A DNA stretch of 64,000 bases, taken from contig JAWQUS010000002.1 in NCBI GenBank assembly GCA_036365455.1, positions 4,588,001 through 4,652,000 on the forward strand, read 5' to 3'. Position 1 is the stretch's first letter. Every line of letters begins with the position of its first letter. The DNA is from Macrosoma leucophasiata. Taxonomy: Eukaryota; Arthropoda; Insecta; Lepidoptera; Hedylidae. The notes below the pieces were generated by a model that did not search any database, had not been told where the DNA came from, and saw only the letters and a program-made list of their open reading frames with translations. The position numbers and the translations under genes are program-made. Below, in pieces: positions 42,556 through 53,349 of this stretch.

Positions 42556-43076
42556 CTCCACACTGCTTACGTAAGCACTGATAGTCCGGTATCAGTCAAA
42601 ACTTGATCAAAATGGTCGACAAACGTCACATAGGTTAGTAGGGCTAAAATGTACCACAAAAAAAACGTCCCTCTCAGCGAGTTGCCCTGCGTGCCACAAT
42701 CCCCCCAATTCACCACGCCCCCGACGCTTCGGGGACAGATAGGCCCGGGGAAGGAAGGTTGCACCTCGACCCCCGAACCATCCCCTTCCTCTGTCCCAGT
42801 TCACGTGCGGAGGGATGATGATTATTAGTAGTCACATAGGTAAGGTGCGAAAGGGATAATGCTCTACAAACCCGAAGTCTCCTTTCTAAGATCGATGTGC
42901 TATATTATTTGTTGGACACTGTACAACATTTATATTCGTTATCAGTGTATTTTATATTGTATCGATGTGTGAATGCAAGGAAAATTGCAACAAAATGTGT
43001 TGTTTCTTATAATTATAAGGAGACCTAATTTTTTATTGTAATATTACCAAATCAATGGCTACATTCAAATTTCTGA

Positions 43077-43260
43077 CGACCCGGTTAGTCCAGCGGTGTG
43101 AGATGACCGTTTGATTCGTAGGGTCGCGGGTTCGATCCCCGCACCGGGACAAATATGGCCTACAGATATTTGTTTCGTGTCAGGGTGTTTGTGTACAACG
43201 GCACCCACCATACAAGTTTATACCTACTGTGGGGCTGGGAGTGTAAGCGTATAAAATCAT
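43077..43260 (+). repeat. SINE family D with tRNA-like head
   Basis: GACCCGGTTAGTCCAGCGG carries the A-box region and GGTTCGATCCCCGCACCGGG the B box. The body runs through TGTGGGGCTGGGAGTGTAAG. A reverse copy with the same body is at 57660-57880. Confidence 0.75.
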
Positions 43261-43264
43261 ATAC

Positions 43265-43465
43265 TCCTGTTAGAGCTCCAGTGACCAGTTCCGGTCGGGT
43301 GGTAATGTACGGCCCTGTAATTTTGCGACACTCTATAGGCCTTAGGAGTGGCAACGCATACATTGAACTCTTTGTTTTTGTTTATGTATATGTTTATAGG
43401 TTACCGTTATCATTTACCATCAATTGGAACTGTATGCTTGTTAGCCTCTTCATGACAAAAAAAAA
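43265..43465 (+). repeat. SINE family A with internal deletion
   Basis: GTTAGAGCTCCAGTGAC, then directly the later GTTCCGGTCGGGTGGTAATG block, to a short A-run. Confidence 0.65.
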
Positions 43466-44492
43466 TGCAGTACTTCATTGTTGTACAATAACTTGAATGT
43501 TAGATTAAATATAATAATAACACAGTATTAGGACCGTATCATAACTACCGGATGTAGAGCGTTCTTAAAGCGGAGCGGACGCCCAACGAACACGCCACGA
43601 ATATTCGCTGCGCATGCGTGGCGTGTTTGTTGCGCGCGCGCTCTGCTAGTATGATACGGCAATTACTGTTACTAAAACCGCCAAGGTCAGTTAAACAACA
43701 TGAAAATGTATACTATGTAGCATAGTGATTGTAGTATGTGTTTAAGGATATTATCTAAAAATAGATATGTGAATAAAAAATTAACAAATTGATGTATTCT
43801 ATAATATTGAAAAGGTGAAATAAATATAATTCAGTAATTTCGGATCATTATTTTTAAGAGTGGAGCGCCTTCTGCCTTCTCCGATTGCCCGGTGAAATGG
43901 ACTATCGCTGTTTCGATACATACCGCCAAATAAAATAGTCCTTTTCCTTAAAAAAAAACATTATTTTTAATTTGAATATACCTACTCATAGTGCGAGATT
44001 CATAGACCACACTGCAACTTTAAAAAGGTTCTAAAAGGTGAACCTTCTTCGATGAAAGCTCCCAGGCAGCTTGATTTTCTCAGACGCCTTCACGATTTTT
44101 TTTATGTCTGAACGTTGACAGACAAGCAAACGGGCCAACTGATGGAAAGTGGTTACCGTCGCCTATGAACATTTTCAACACCAGGGGAGTTGCAAACGCG
44201 CTGCCAGCCCCGAAGGACTCTTTTATATAACCTATATAAATTTTTGATAATCCCTACATTTATTGTTATATTCTAACCATTTTACACAAAACTAACAAGT
44301 TATAAACACAAAATCTTCCTCATGAATGTCATGCAATCGTCAGAGTCGTGCCAAAGTCAGAGTTTATTGCGAACAGACAGACGCGGCGGGGGTAACTTAG
44401 TTTAATAATTTAGAACTAATTGGGGTCGTAAAATAAAGATTCCGCAATGAGATAAATTAAATTTTTCAAATGATACATGGTTTGAATATAAT
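43466..44492. other. Intergenic, no gene seen
   Basis: AT-rich. A hairpin-like pair GTATCATA...TATGATAC flanks 43535-43655 with CGTTCTTAAAGCGGAGCG, possibly a small MITE. No exon. Confidence 0.4.
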
Positions 44493-44865
44493 AATAATAA
44501 TAATAATGGCAACCCATTATACGTCCCACTGCTGGGCACGAGTCTCTCCCCTTTTTTGGGGGGAGGCCTGGAGCTTACTTCACCACGCTGCTCCAATGCG
44601 GATTGGTGGAGGTGGGTGGGTTAGTGGCCAACCCGCTGTCGGATGTTTTCAAACCGCCCATAAGGCCTCCGACAAGGTTTAACGACTGCTATCCATCGAT
44701 AGCAACCGGGACCGACGGCTTAACGTGCCCTCCGAAGCACGGAAACGCGCATTTTAATTTGCCACTAGCGGTCACCCATCACACTACCCGACCGCGCCCG
44801 TAGTGCTTAACCGAGCAGATCGCTTACGATCTACACCAGCCGCTGGGCCATGCGCGCTTCTGGTT
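44493..44865 (-). repeat. 5S rRNA-derived SINE, second long copy
   Basis: Same layout as 8011-8375, with the 5S-like promoter near 44769-44815 and the 3' end at an (ATT)n run at 44490-44506. Confidence 0.75.
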
Positions 44866-45022
44866 TGAATCCTGTAAGCTAATTATAATGTATGCATCAG
44901 TACTCTGGCGTTTTTCCATACATCTACACAGATTCTTAAACGTTTTTATGGCTCCGTAATAACTATCACAGAGTCATAACAACTTCGGTCTCAGTGGTGG
45001 CAACGCATCTGCATTTTGACCT

Positions 45023-45210
45023 CGGGGAGCCGACCGCCTAACTGAAATGCTTTCGTTTAGGACGTTATTTTGTCCATTTCGTACCGTTTATTAAAAAACA
45101 AATGCTCTTAAGTATATACCTGCGGACGAAAACACTTCCAGGAAAAAGTTAAGTGGTACGAAACTAATATGTTGTCATAAACGAAAGCATTGGAGTTAGG
45201 CGGTAGCCCC
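45023..45210. mobile_element. 188-bp MITE in SINE-A
   Basis: Inverted ends ACCGCCTAACTGAAATGC with CGTTTA and TAAACG then GCATTGGAGTTAGGCGGT; outermost GGGGAGC/GCCCCCC also pair. No coding capacity. Confidence 0.8.
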
Positions 45211-45252
45211 CCTGGTCTTTGTGTGTATAGGCTGCAGTCATCACTTAACATC

Positions 45253-45530
45253 CATAGAGCAACACCGGAGGGGAATAACCATATGTTAGCTTTCCCCTCT
45301 GTCAAAGTACAAGCCCAAATGGGCCTATACCTGTTGCCTAGATGTTTAAATGTGTGCGTGAAATTGTTTCTGTATTTTTTAGTAGTTTAGTAGTAATAGA
45401 TGATTTTTGTAGTGAGCGTGTGTCGCACGCATTTACCCCCGCATAAATGCGAGACTGTTTTGCATCGGTAATAAACGCTATGGCTACTCCCCTCCAGTCC
45501 ACCGCGTCCGGTGGCCCGTATTGCTCTACG
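45253..45530. mobile_element. Mutator-like MITE, copy 2 (inverted)
   Basis: Ends CATAGAGCAACAC and GTATTGCTCTACG. CTTAACATC flanks both sides (45244-45252, 45531-45539) and occurs once in the intact SINE-A, which proves a 9-bp target duplication. Confidence 0.88.
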
Positions 45531-45819
45531 CTTAACATCAATGTGAACAGCAGACGTGTTTGCCTTCATTACACAAAAAAATAGACAACAAAATAAAACC
45601 ACAGTTCATAAAAGAATAAACCATTATTTATTGGCATATTACATAACTGTATTGAAAATATTTACATTTAATATAGATATCACATAAAACACACCTCAAA
45701 GAATGTTGTAAAAGCAAAACAATGATAATGTTCATTAAATAAAATGTAAGTAAGTAAGTACTACAAGATTTTCTCAAAGCATCTTTGGAATGGGACATTC
45801 TTGTATAAAAAAGAACAAT

Positions 45820-46592
45820 GTACAGTACACAGCATGAAATATTTCATATCGAGCCTACGAAAGCGACAATCGGCTAGTTTCGACTTCGTAGAGCGTTATC
45901 TCTATTTTTGAGCCCACGCAGACAGAGAGCGGTCTGGAGTTCAGCTTTTTTTTATGTAATGGAAGTGGCAAACAAGCATGCAGTTCACGTTGATGTTAAG
46001 TGATGACTGCAGCCTATAGACACCCACGCAAAGACCAAGGTCAAAATGCAGTTGCGTTACCACTCCTGGAGGCCTAAGGTGTTATGCCTCTACCGGAAAT
46101 TGCATTACATTACCACCTGACCGGAACACGATAGTGCTGAACACTACCATTTAGCGGCAAGTATATTGGAGCTCCAGTGACGGAACTCGCGGGTGTAGGC
46201 ACCACCGCATTACCGAATATACTTCGTATACTATCGTGTTTCTGTCACGTGGTAATGTACGGCCCTGTAATTTCCGACACAGAGGTAACGCATCTGCATT
46301 TTGACCTTGGACTTTGTGTTAGTGTCTATAGGCTGCAGTCATCACTTAACATCAATCTGAACTCCATGCTTGTTTGCCACTTCCAATTAAAAAAAATATC
46401 GACTTCGTAGAGCGTTATCTCTACTTCACACAGCCTACGTAAATACTGACAGACCAGTATTGGTAAAAATTTGATCAAAATAGTCGACAAACATCACATA
46501 GGTAAAGTGCGAAAGAGATGACGCTCTACAGACCCGAAATAAGCTGAAGCCTCCTTCATAAGGTCGTTCAATATTTCTTATTGAATACTGTA
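45820..46592. mobile_element. MITE family B with a head-to-head SINE-A pair inside
   Basis: Left half 45820-45945 and right half 46400-46592 (TCGACTTCGTAGAGCGTTAT; GTCGACAAACATCACATAG). Between them are SINE-A on the minus strand (about 45948-46168) and SINE-A on the plus strand (about 46169-46395), which can form a long hairpin. Confidence 0.75.
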
Positions 46593-47023
46593 AGTAAAAT
46601 ATGTCTTAAATCATAAGCGTCGTTCACTTAGTTCAATTTTTATGATCAAGTGCAATTGACAAAATTTGCCATTGGTGACCTTGATAAATAAGGATTTTAT
46701 TTCGATATTTTGGCGATTTTGTGTTGGCAAAACATAAAAAAAAATTGTAATATGTTTCCCGAGATGTATTACTTGAAATTAAAGCTGTTTGTACGAATTT
46801 ATGTCTCGTGTGTTGAACGTCGACCGAGAAAGGTCATTTCAACTTCAATACACGTACACGAAATTATACGTAAATAGTACAAAGCTTAATACATGTTACA
46901 TGTTTAATAAATATGTATATCCTGGATACTATATCATAAGCATTTTGAACAGTATTTTAATGAAATCTGTCTTTAATATTGTTCAAATAATTCACACTTA
47001 AAACTTTTTTATTTACGACCAAT
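46593..47023. other. Intergenic, no gene seen
   Basis: AT-rich; a 70-codon frame at 46789-47001 has no recognisable feature. Confidence 0.4.
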
Positions 47024-47089
47024 CAAAAACTGGTCCTACAGTATCATTAAACTGTACGCAGTACAATGATACCGTACGACCAGTTTTAA
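47024..47089. repeat. Imperfect palindrome, probable mini-MITE
   Basis: AAAACTGGTCCTACAGTATC and its near reverse complement GATACCGTACGACCAGTTTT surround about 25 bases. Confidence 0.65.
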
Positions 47090-47090
47090 A

Positions 47091-47708
47091 GGACTTATTA
47101 CACGGCACGGTATTCTGGGTACGATAGCAAGCATCAGGTAGTGTAATAACATTTAGGGAGTTAGGGCCCTAATTAGAGCGACCGAAGCGGCCCGTGTATT
47201 TGTACTGTGATCGAGTTAGGGCGCTGTCGACCAAATAGTGTAATAAGCGTAAGGCGGCCAACCATCCCGGATTCTGCGGGACCGTCCCGTAGTGCTGGAT
47301 GTAATCCCGCTTTGCAAGAATTAATAAAATAGCCCGCATTCGATGCATTGACGTACCTACCATGCCTGTTTTTTTTTCAAACTATTACACAACCACACAG
47401 TCATACACACACATAAAACATACACTCTACACTACACCCACACACGCAGGCAAACAACAGCGGTTTGCGTGTGTGTGTATGTGATCGCTTTGTTCCATTT
47501 GTACCTACTAAGTTTGTAAGTTTTGTGTTTTTATGTAATTTTGGTACGTATACTGACAAAACTTCATACTTCGCATTCACCCTATCTATCCACAAAATGT
47601 CCCGCATGCTATTTTCAGAAAATTGGCCGTTTTAAATAAGCGGCAATCCGGCGCGAGGCCACGCCCATCCTTTCTGCCGGACCCTGAATACCGTGTCGTG
47701 TAATAGCC
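47091..47708. mobile_element. Inverted-repeat DNA element, 618 bp
   Basis: Left end GGACTTATTACACGGCACGG, right end (reversed) GGCTATTACACGACACGG, then GTATTC in both. A solo related end lies at 62810-62925. No transposase. Internal (CA)n-rich stretch near 47400-47480. Confidence 0.7.
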
Positions 47709-47817
47709 TTTTTAAGTGTGAAATAATAAAAAGAATGCTTATTGTATCTAGAAAATATTAAAAATCAATTATAGTTCGCTAGATCGCGTCACTAATGTCC
47801 AAACCTAACTTTGACAA

Positions 47818-48108
47818 TTAAAATCCATATCCATTAGTCACCAAGAGCAACGAATTTAATGATAAAACGTTAATCGCACAAAACACAATCAAATCTAACA
47901 ATATTGCTTTCATTTGTGCATTACCTTTTAGTATTACCGTCAATAACCTAACTGTGAATACTATGTATGTCAAGTACCCCAAAACACTCCTTTCGAGACC
48001 TCTGATGTGGGAACACACGACGTTATCATAAAAAACAATGGTAAAAATAGCAGTAATGCTGACAATTCGATAAACGTAACTTAAACGCAATAAATATTTT
48101 TGTTTTCG
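47818..48108 (-). other. Unassigned hydrophobic open frame
   Basis: About 96 codons open on the minus strand with no ATG near the start. It reads as two or three hydrophobic stretches (YLTYIVFTVRLLTVIL; LLDLIVFCAINVLSLNSLL). I considered an insect gustatory-receptor fragment, but no family motif is visible. It may be chance. Confidence 0.2.
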
Positions 48109-48356
48109 TTAAAATATACGCGTATAGTTTCAATCGCTGACAAGTGCGCCGCTTACAGGGTAACGGAATAAACTGAGTTGTTTAAAAAATCGATTTTAAA
48201 TAGTAGTGTCATGCGACTACAAATAGTTTTCATAATTAATCGCTTCCCATATAACCATTCAAAAAGAACACGCCCTTGACGACTGCAGGTAATTGCGAAT
48301 AGTAATAATACTACTGTTTCCCCATTTACCCGCGGGTACCCGGGTGCGAGGTTCAC

Positions 48357-48426
48357 ACTACGGTAAATGTTCATTTTACCGATAAACGTTGAAACGTTTA
48401 TCGGTAAAATGAACATTTACCGTAGT
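48357..48426. repeat. Perfect 34-bp palindrome
   Basis: Arms 48357-48390 and 48393-48426 are exact reverse complements (outer ACTACGGTAAATG, inner GATAAACGTT) with a two-base spacer GA. Confidence 0.95.
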
Positions 48427-49679
48427 AACTCTTCATTACATAACCAACGTTTCGCAACGATTTCGTTTCACACCTCAACTTTCCACAACTTCATCACTTT
48501 ATAAATAATTTAGTTGAAAAAAATATTCTTTAATTTTACGACATAGTCAGGTTAGGTCGAACCGTTAGGTGTTAGGTATTTTTTTTTTGTATTTGCAGAC
48601 AGTATTAATCATTATTTTATACATTTTCGTAATCAAATAATTGCGAAATAATTTGTATACGAAACGTTGAGTTGCTAAATGATACAAGAGCAGAATTATA
48701 TATTTGTGGAAAACGTTGATTTTGAAATGAAGATTTGCGCAATGTTTGTCGGTGAAACAATAACGAACATTCACACTATACATGAACGATAAAATAAAAT
48801 CAAAACGTAGCTATACAATTACCATAAATTCTATAATTTATTGCTGCAACACCTAAACACACTACAGCTTTGTACTAAGCACCGATGTATCAGTTTAAAA
48901 CATTCTTAAAGCAAGAACATATTTTGTCTTTGTTACCAACATTAAAAACAAGTGTAGTAGCAACATGAAAATGTATAGATAAAATTATTCTAGTTGGTTA
49001 CATGTAAATGTATTTATAAGTACAAATAGTTACATGTAAACACTAAGAAATAAAGATAAATAAAATACTGTTTTCCATTCGATTGACTTGACAGATACAA
49101 TCGAATACGGGCAACATTACATTTGGATAATAAATGTGATCGATTTTTAAATTATATCAAGTCATAAATTTAAAATGAAGTAAGCACAACTGATTCTTAG
49201 AATAACAACAATTATGTAGTCCAAACTTAATTGGTAATACTTTCAATACAAATCACATCAAAGCGTCTCGATTTGGACTTAAATAAATATTCATGTTTAA
49301 ACCATTAGCAATATTTGTATGGTATCATTGTGAACAACTTTGGTAGGAACTAAGGTATGTATTAGGCAATTTTCTCTGCCTTTTAAGGTTGGCTCCATAT
49401 TAAAAATTGCCTATAGCGATAAGTAGAAAAAAGCTAATGAAGTCATAAAATTAAAAAGCAATGTTCATCGTATTTGACTGTACCTTCACATGATTATCCC
49501 ATAACAGATTTTTTGTAAGCACCGCTGTGATTTATAACATTAGGAGCTTAGGACGGTCAGCTATCTTGATCAGTTTCTGTCATTTTAGAAAACGGTTCAC
49601 TATGCCAGCCGCTGTAATAAGGTCCGTGGTAATAAATCGATCTCAATTGTGACTCAGGATATTTAGAATACTGATGATG
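48427..49679. other. Intergenic, no gene seen
   Basis: AT-rich, with frequent poly-A/T and no recognised exon or strong repeat. Confidence 0.4.
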
Positions 49680-49722
49680 AAAAATTGACAAGATGCTCAA
49701 GATGAGCATCTTGTCAATTTTT
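49680..49722. repeat. Perfect 20-bp palindrome
   Basis: AAAAATTGACAAGATGCTCA, loop AGA, then its exact reverse complement. Confidence 0.92.
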
Positions 49723-49849
49723 AAATATGATTATCCTCTAATAGATGGAAAGGCAAAAAGAGAGTGGAGTTCGACTGCTTTGAATTTTGTTGCAATAATC
49801 ATTACAACGCAATTTTTAAATTTCTGTTTTTATTTATTATTATTATTAT

Positions 49850-50775
49850 TATGTGAGATATCCATATAAAAGTTCTTTTGAAGAAGACATGCTTATGTGT
49901 TCATCGCTGCTTACAAATACTACCGGGGAAGAAATTTTTAATAAAATAAATATATTTTTTGAAGAAAATAATCTCAGTTGGAACAATTGCATTGACATTT
50001 GTACAGACAGGGCCAAGGTGACAGGTAAAACAGCAGGAGCAGTGTCACGAATAAAAAGTAAAGCGCCTAATTGTAGTTCCAGTCATTGTATTCTGCATAG
50101 ACAAGCACTTGCGATGAAGCAAATGACGTCAAATCTAAAATTAGTTATGGATGAAGCGGTAAAAATAATTAATTTTATCAAATCACGACCACTACAATCC
50201 CGATTGTTCTCATTATTGTGTGAGGATTATGGCAGCACACATAAAACACTGCTGCTCCATACAGAAGTGCGATGGCTGTCTCGGGGTAAAACTTTAACAA
50301 GGCTATTTGAACTTAGAGCCGAGTTACAAATATTTCTTTCAGCAGATACGCGCATCTTTTGAAAAGTATTTTCCCGAAGAACACAATACAAAAATTAAAG
50401 TGAATTCATGGATTCATAATCCTTTTTTACTTAAGTTGGAAAAGCCTGAAAACATGTCAAACGAGATCTCGAGAATCTCTTTTAGAAATGTCATCAGACA
50501 CAAGTATGGAGTCACTGTTCAAAACGACGCCTGTCAATGATTTTTGGAGCAGAATCCAAGATGAATATGCAATGCTTGGCCAAATGGCTCTGGATATTCT
50601 TCTCCCGTTCCCAATTTCATATTTGTGCGAAACAGGATTCTCTACCTACGCAGCCACGAAAACAAAATATCGCAATAGACTGGACGCCGAAGCTGATATG
50701 AGACTCCAACTTTCTTCCATCAAACCTGATATCAACCAATTGATGAAAAATAAAAAACAGTTTCATACCTACTAG
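49850..50775 (+). pseudogene. hAT-type transposase (ZBED5/SCAND3-like), C-terminal part
   Basis: First frame 49853-50362: CIDICTDRAKVTGKTAG and SSSHCILHRQALAMKQM, then LLLHTEVRWLSRGKTL, all typical of domesticated-type hAT transposases. It shifts frame near 50340, continues in frames at 50307-50540 and ends in 50488-50775 with the C-terminal dimerisation region (FPISYLCETGFSTYAATKTK). Two frameshifts and no N-terminal BED finger make it dead. The sequence after the stop ends near AAAGATTGAGAACCAGT, typical of the 3' terminus of such elements. The gene lies in intergenic sequence, far from ATXN7L3 and AdSS. Confidence 0.85.
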
Positions 50776-50984
50776 TTAGATTTTTTCTTTTTTAATGTTT
50801 TCTATTATTGTCCTTGCCAAGTGGTGAAGTAAATAATAATTAGTAACTGTTACATTGTACTTTTATTATGCTGATTAATAAAAAAATACACTTATAAAAA
50901 CAATTGTTTTATTGTAGGGTTCCATCAAGTATTTTGATTCCCAAAAGGGTTCCGTCATTTAAAAAGATTGAGAACCAGTAGAGC

Positions 50985-51235
50985 GTTATCTCTTTCATAC
51001 CTTACCTATGCGACTATCTATAATATAGATGAACACCTTTCATATAGTTGGACCTTGGTTACACCTTGTATATTGGTCAAATCAAAACTTGATCAAAATG
51101 GTTGACAAACGTCGCATAGGTAAGGTATGAAAGAGATAACGCTCTACAGACCCGATATAAGCCGAAGTCTCCTTCCAATTGTCGACATGCAATATTTCTT
51201 GTTAGATACTGTACTGAGATTGATTTATTGATACG
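50985..51235. mobile_element. MITE family B copy
   Basis: AGAGCGTTATCTC at the left and TGGTTGACAAACGTCGCATA, ATTTCTTGTTAGATACTGTA at the right. Confidence 0.65.
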
Positions 51236-51497
51236 GATATTACAATTTCGTGTCGATACCTTCCAATAACCTATTATTGTCTAAATAGGAAATTATGTTT
51301 TTTTCCATCAACATTTCAGTTGTTAGATATTCAGAACGGTTAAATCGTCGGTCTATCAATTAAACTATATCAGCCGTTAGTATAACAATTTCCAATCAAG
51401 ATCAACTGAACCACGAAGCGAATTGAACATTTTATCTAATAGTGGACGAGCGAGTGCTTTAGATACAAATTATGGTCGAATTGTATACTATTTCCCC

Positions 51498-51931
51498 CTT
51501 ATTCATAAACGTATTTTAGCTAAAGTGTTGCTAATCTCTCCTTTGTCTTTTTTTTTTATGTAATGGGCTTGGCAAACAAGCATGCAGTTCACATTGATGT
51601 TAAGTGATGACTGCAGCCTATAGACACCCACATGAAGACCAAGGTCAAAATGCAGATGCGTTACCACTCCTGAGGCCTAAGGTGTTATGCCTCTGTGCCG
51701 GAAATTACAGGGCCGTACATTACCACCTGACCGGAACACGATAGTGCTGAACACTACCATTTAGCGGCAAGTATATTAGGTATTGCGGTGGTGCCTACGC
51801 CCGCGAGCTCCGTCACTGAAGCTCTACCACCAGTGTGTCTTTTTCTATCCTGCACATTTGACAATGCAAGTGACAAAGACAAAGCATTCTATAGCTAAAA
51901 CGTATCTAATGTACTTTTATGAATAAGGGGG
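51498..51931. mobile_element. MITE family C, split by SINE-A
   Basis: CCCCTTATTCATAAACG at 51496 and the inverted TTTTATGAATAAGGGGG at 51915-51931. The SINE at 51550-51835 interrupts it. Confidence 0.8.
51550..51835 (-). repeat. SINE family A, full length with target duplication
   Basis: Minus-strand SINE from CACTGGTGGTAGAGCTTC to poly-A. TGTCTTTTT lies on both sides (about 51544 and 51836). Comparison with the intact MITE C at 775-905 confirms the insertion point. Confidence 0.85.
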
Positions 51932-53349
51932 TTTGTTTATAGTTGCAAGAAAGTAGTGTATGATATTTGAGGTTAGGTTACCTTGAAGACTTTTAAGACA
52001 TAATAAGTTTACTAGGGTGTCGCCAGTCGGTAATCCGGGAGGAAGAGCAGTTTGGCTCTGGAGGGGGGAGCACTATCAGGGAACTGGCCGCTTGACCATA
52101 TAGGCACTTTAAGCGGTGGTAATAAAAGCTATATTTGATTGATTTTAAATAAGCGGAAAGTTCCCTGACTATACATAGAGCAAATATCACCGATACAATA
52201 TTGCCGCCATGAGAATAGCGCTATGCACATATTTTCTTTATTTAAAAAGAAGAAATCTTTATTTAATTATTCTGATTTCTTAATTGAATATCTATATTAT
52301 CGGAAGTCATCCTAAACTAAGCATTTTTAATGTAATATGTCTATGTGGAATAAACATCCATTCTCAAAAAAGTTAAAAAAAGAACATTAAATAACTTGAA
52401 TTATTTTTAAAATCAACCTGGCGTTTCGAGTAACGACCGAAAAACATGTTTAATTAAAAAAAAAATAGTTTAATATAGGCGAGATAAAGCCGTAAACATA
52501 ATTTTATCTCATAGGAGTGCACTTAACACATCACATTGGAAAATACTTTTTAAAAAACGACCATAAATAACCACTATTAACTCATGTCATCCACTACTCA
52601 ATTACAACCAAATACAAAAATAGTAAAGCCCAAGTGGGGTGTTTTTTATTTACTCGAGCACGTCAAATTAAGATATAAGAGATCCATAATTCCAAAAGCT
52701 CGGAAATAAAGAAACCTCATGGCATCTTTTAGAAAAAAAAACAGATCCTCAGGGTTGATTGATCATCGCATCACCTATTGCAGGTAGCCTCTCCACATCA
52801 TCCCCACAAAATTTGTTCAAACGACTTTTTAAAATTAATCGTTTTTTAAATTTAAGTTTACCCGTTCAAAATTATATTTTTGCCTCTGAACCTCATCTTT
52901 ATTCTGAGCGTAGGTATATACCACGCACCTCGCCTTGCCTAGGCAAAATATCGCCACGAGCAGCGGGTCGCGGGGTTGCGGGGTGACGCAGGACAATGAC
53001 CTTTTGAAAACTTTTTTTGCTTATTTTTAGGGTTATTTATCAAGATTTGTAAAAAGTCGTAGAACATATGTTGTTGGGATTGATCTAGAGAAGCTGCCTG
53101 CAAGAGGTAATGCTCTAATTTAAATTGACCCTGTATAGATTAGCTTGGACTCGGTGGAGGTACAGGGTGCGGTATCTCGCATTATCTTAATCTAACGTGC
53201 AGGAATACTTAAAATGCTCGGGCTTCTCTAACACGAAACCGTCATAAAGCAATTCGCACGCCCTTAAATACTAAATAGTGTAGTCTACCGTAAGTCCATG
53301 GTGGCGGAGATCTGGCGGGGGCCCGGCGGGGCTAGGCGGCCGCCCGATG
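51932..53349. other. Intergenic region 3' of AdSS, no gene seen
   Basis: AT-rich; a 75-codon plus frame at 52759-52986 is unassigned. The AdSS 3' UTR should occupy the right part; I could not assign a polyadenylation signal close to the stop. Confidence 0.4.

Larger units (their letters stand above)
42014..42915. mobile_element. MITE family B, host of a nested hAT pair
   Basis: Left end ACAGTATCCAGCAAGAAATA; right part near 42560-42915 has TGGTCGACAAACGTCACATA and GTTGGACACTGTAC. The two halves are separated by the element at 42104-42555, and a further GC-rich insert lies around 42640-42830. Confidence 0.75.
44930..45580 (+). repeat. SINE family A broken by two MITEs
   Basis: SINE-A sequence at 44940-45022 (TCTGCATTTTGACCT), 45211-45252 (TGGTCTTTGTG ... 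TTAACATC) and 45531-45580 (CTTAACATCAATGTGAAC). The gaps hold a MITE at 45023-45210 and the Mutator-like MITE at 45253-45530. Confidence 0.85.

Noticed and set aside
47818..48108. Hydrophobic frame considered as a gustatory receptor exon
   Set aside because: No ATG, no signature such as the C-terminal TYhhhhhQF motif, and no neighbouring exons were found.
49850..50775. Possibility that the hAT transposase is a domesticated host gene
   Set aside because: Two frameshifts and a missing BED finger make a functional protein unlikely at this locus.
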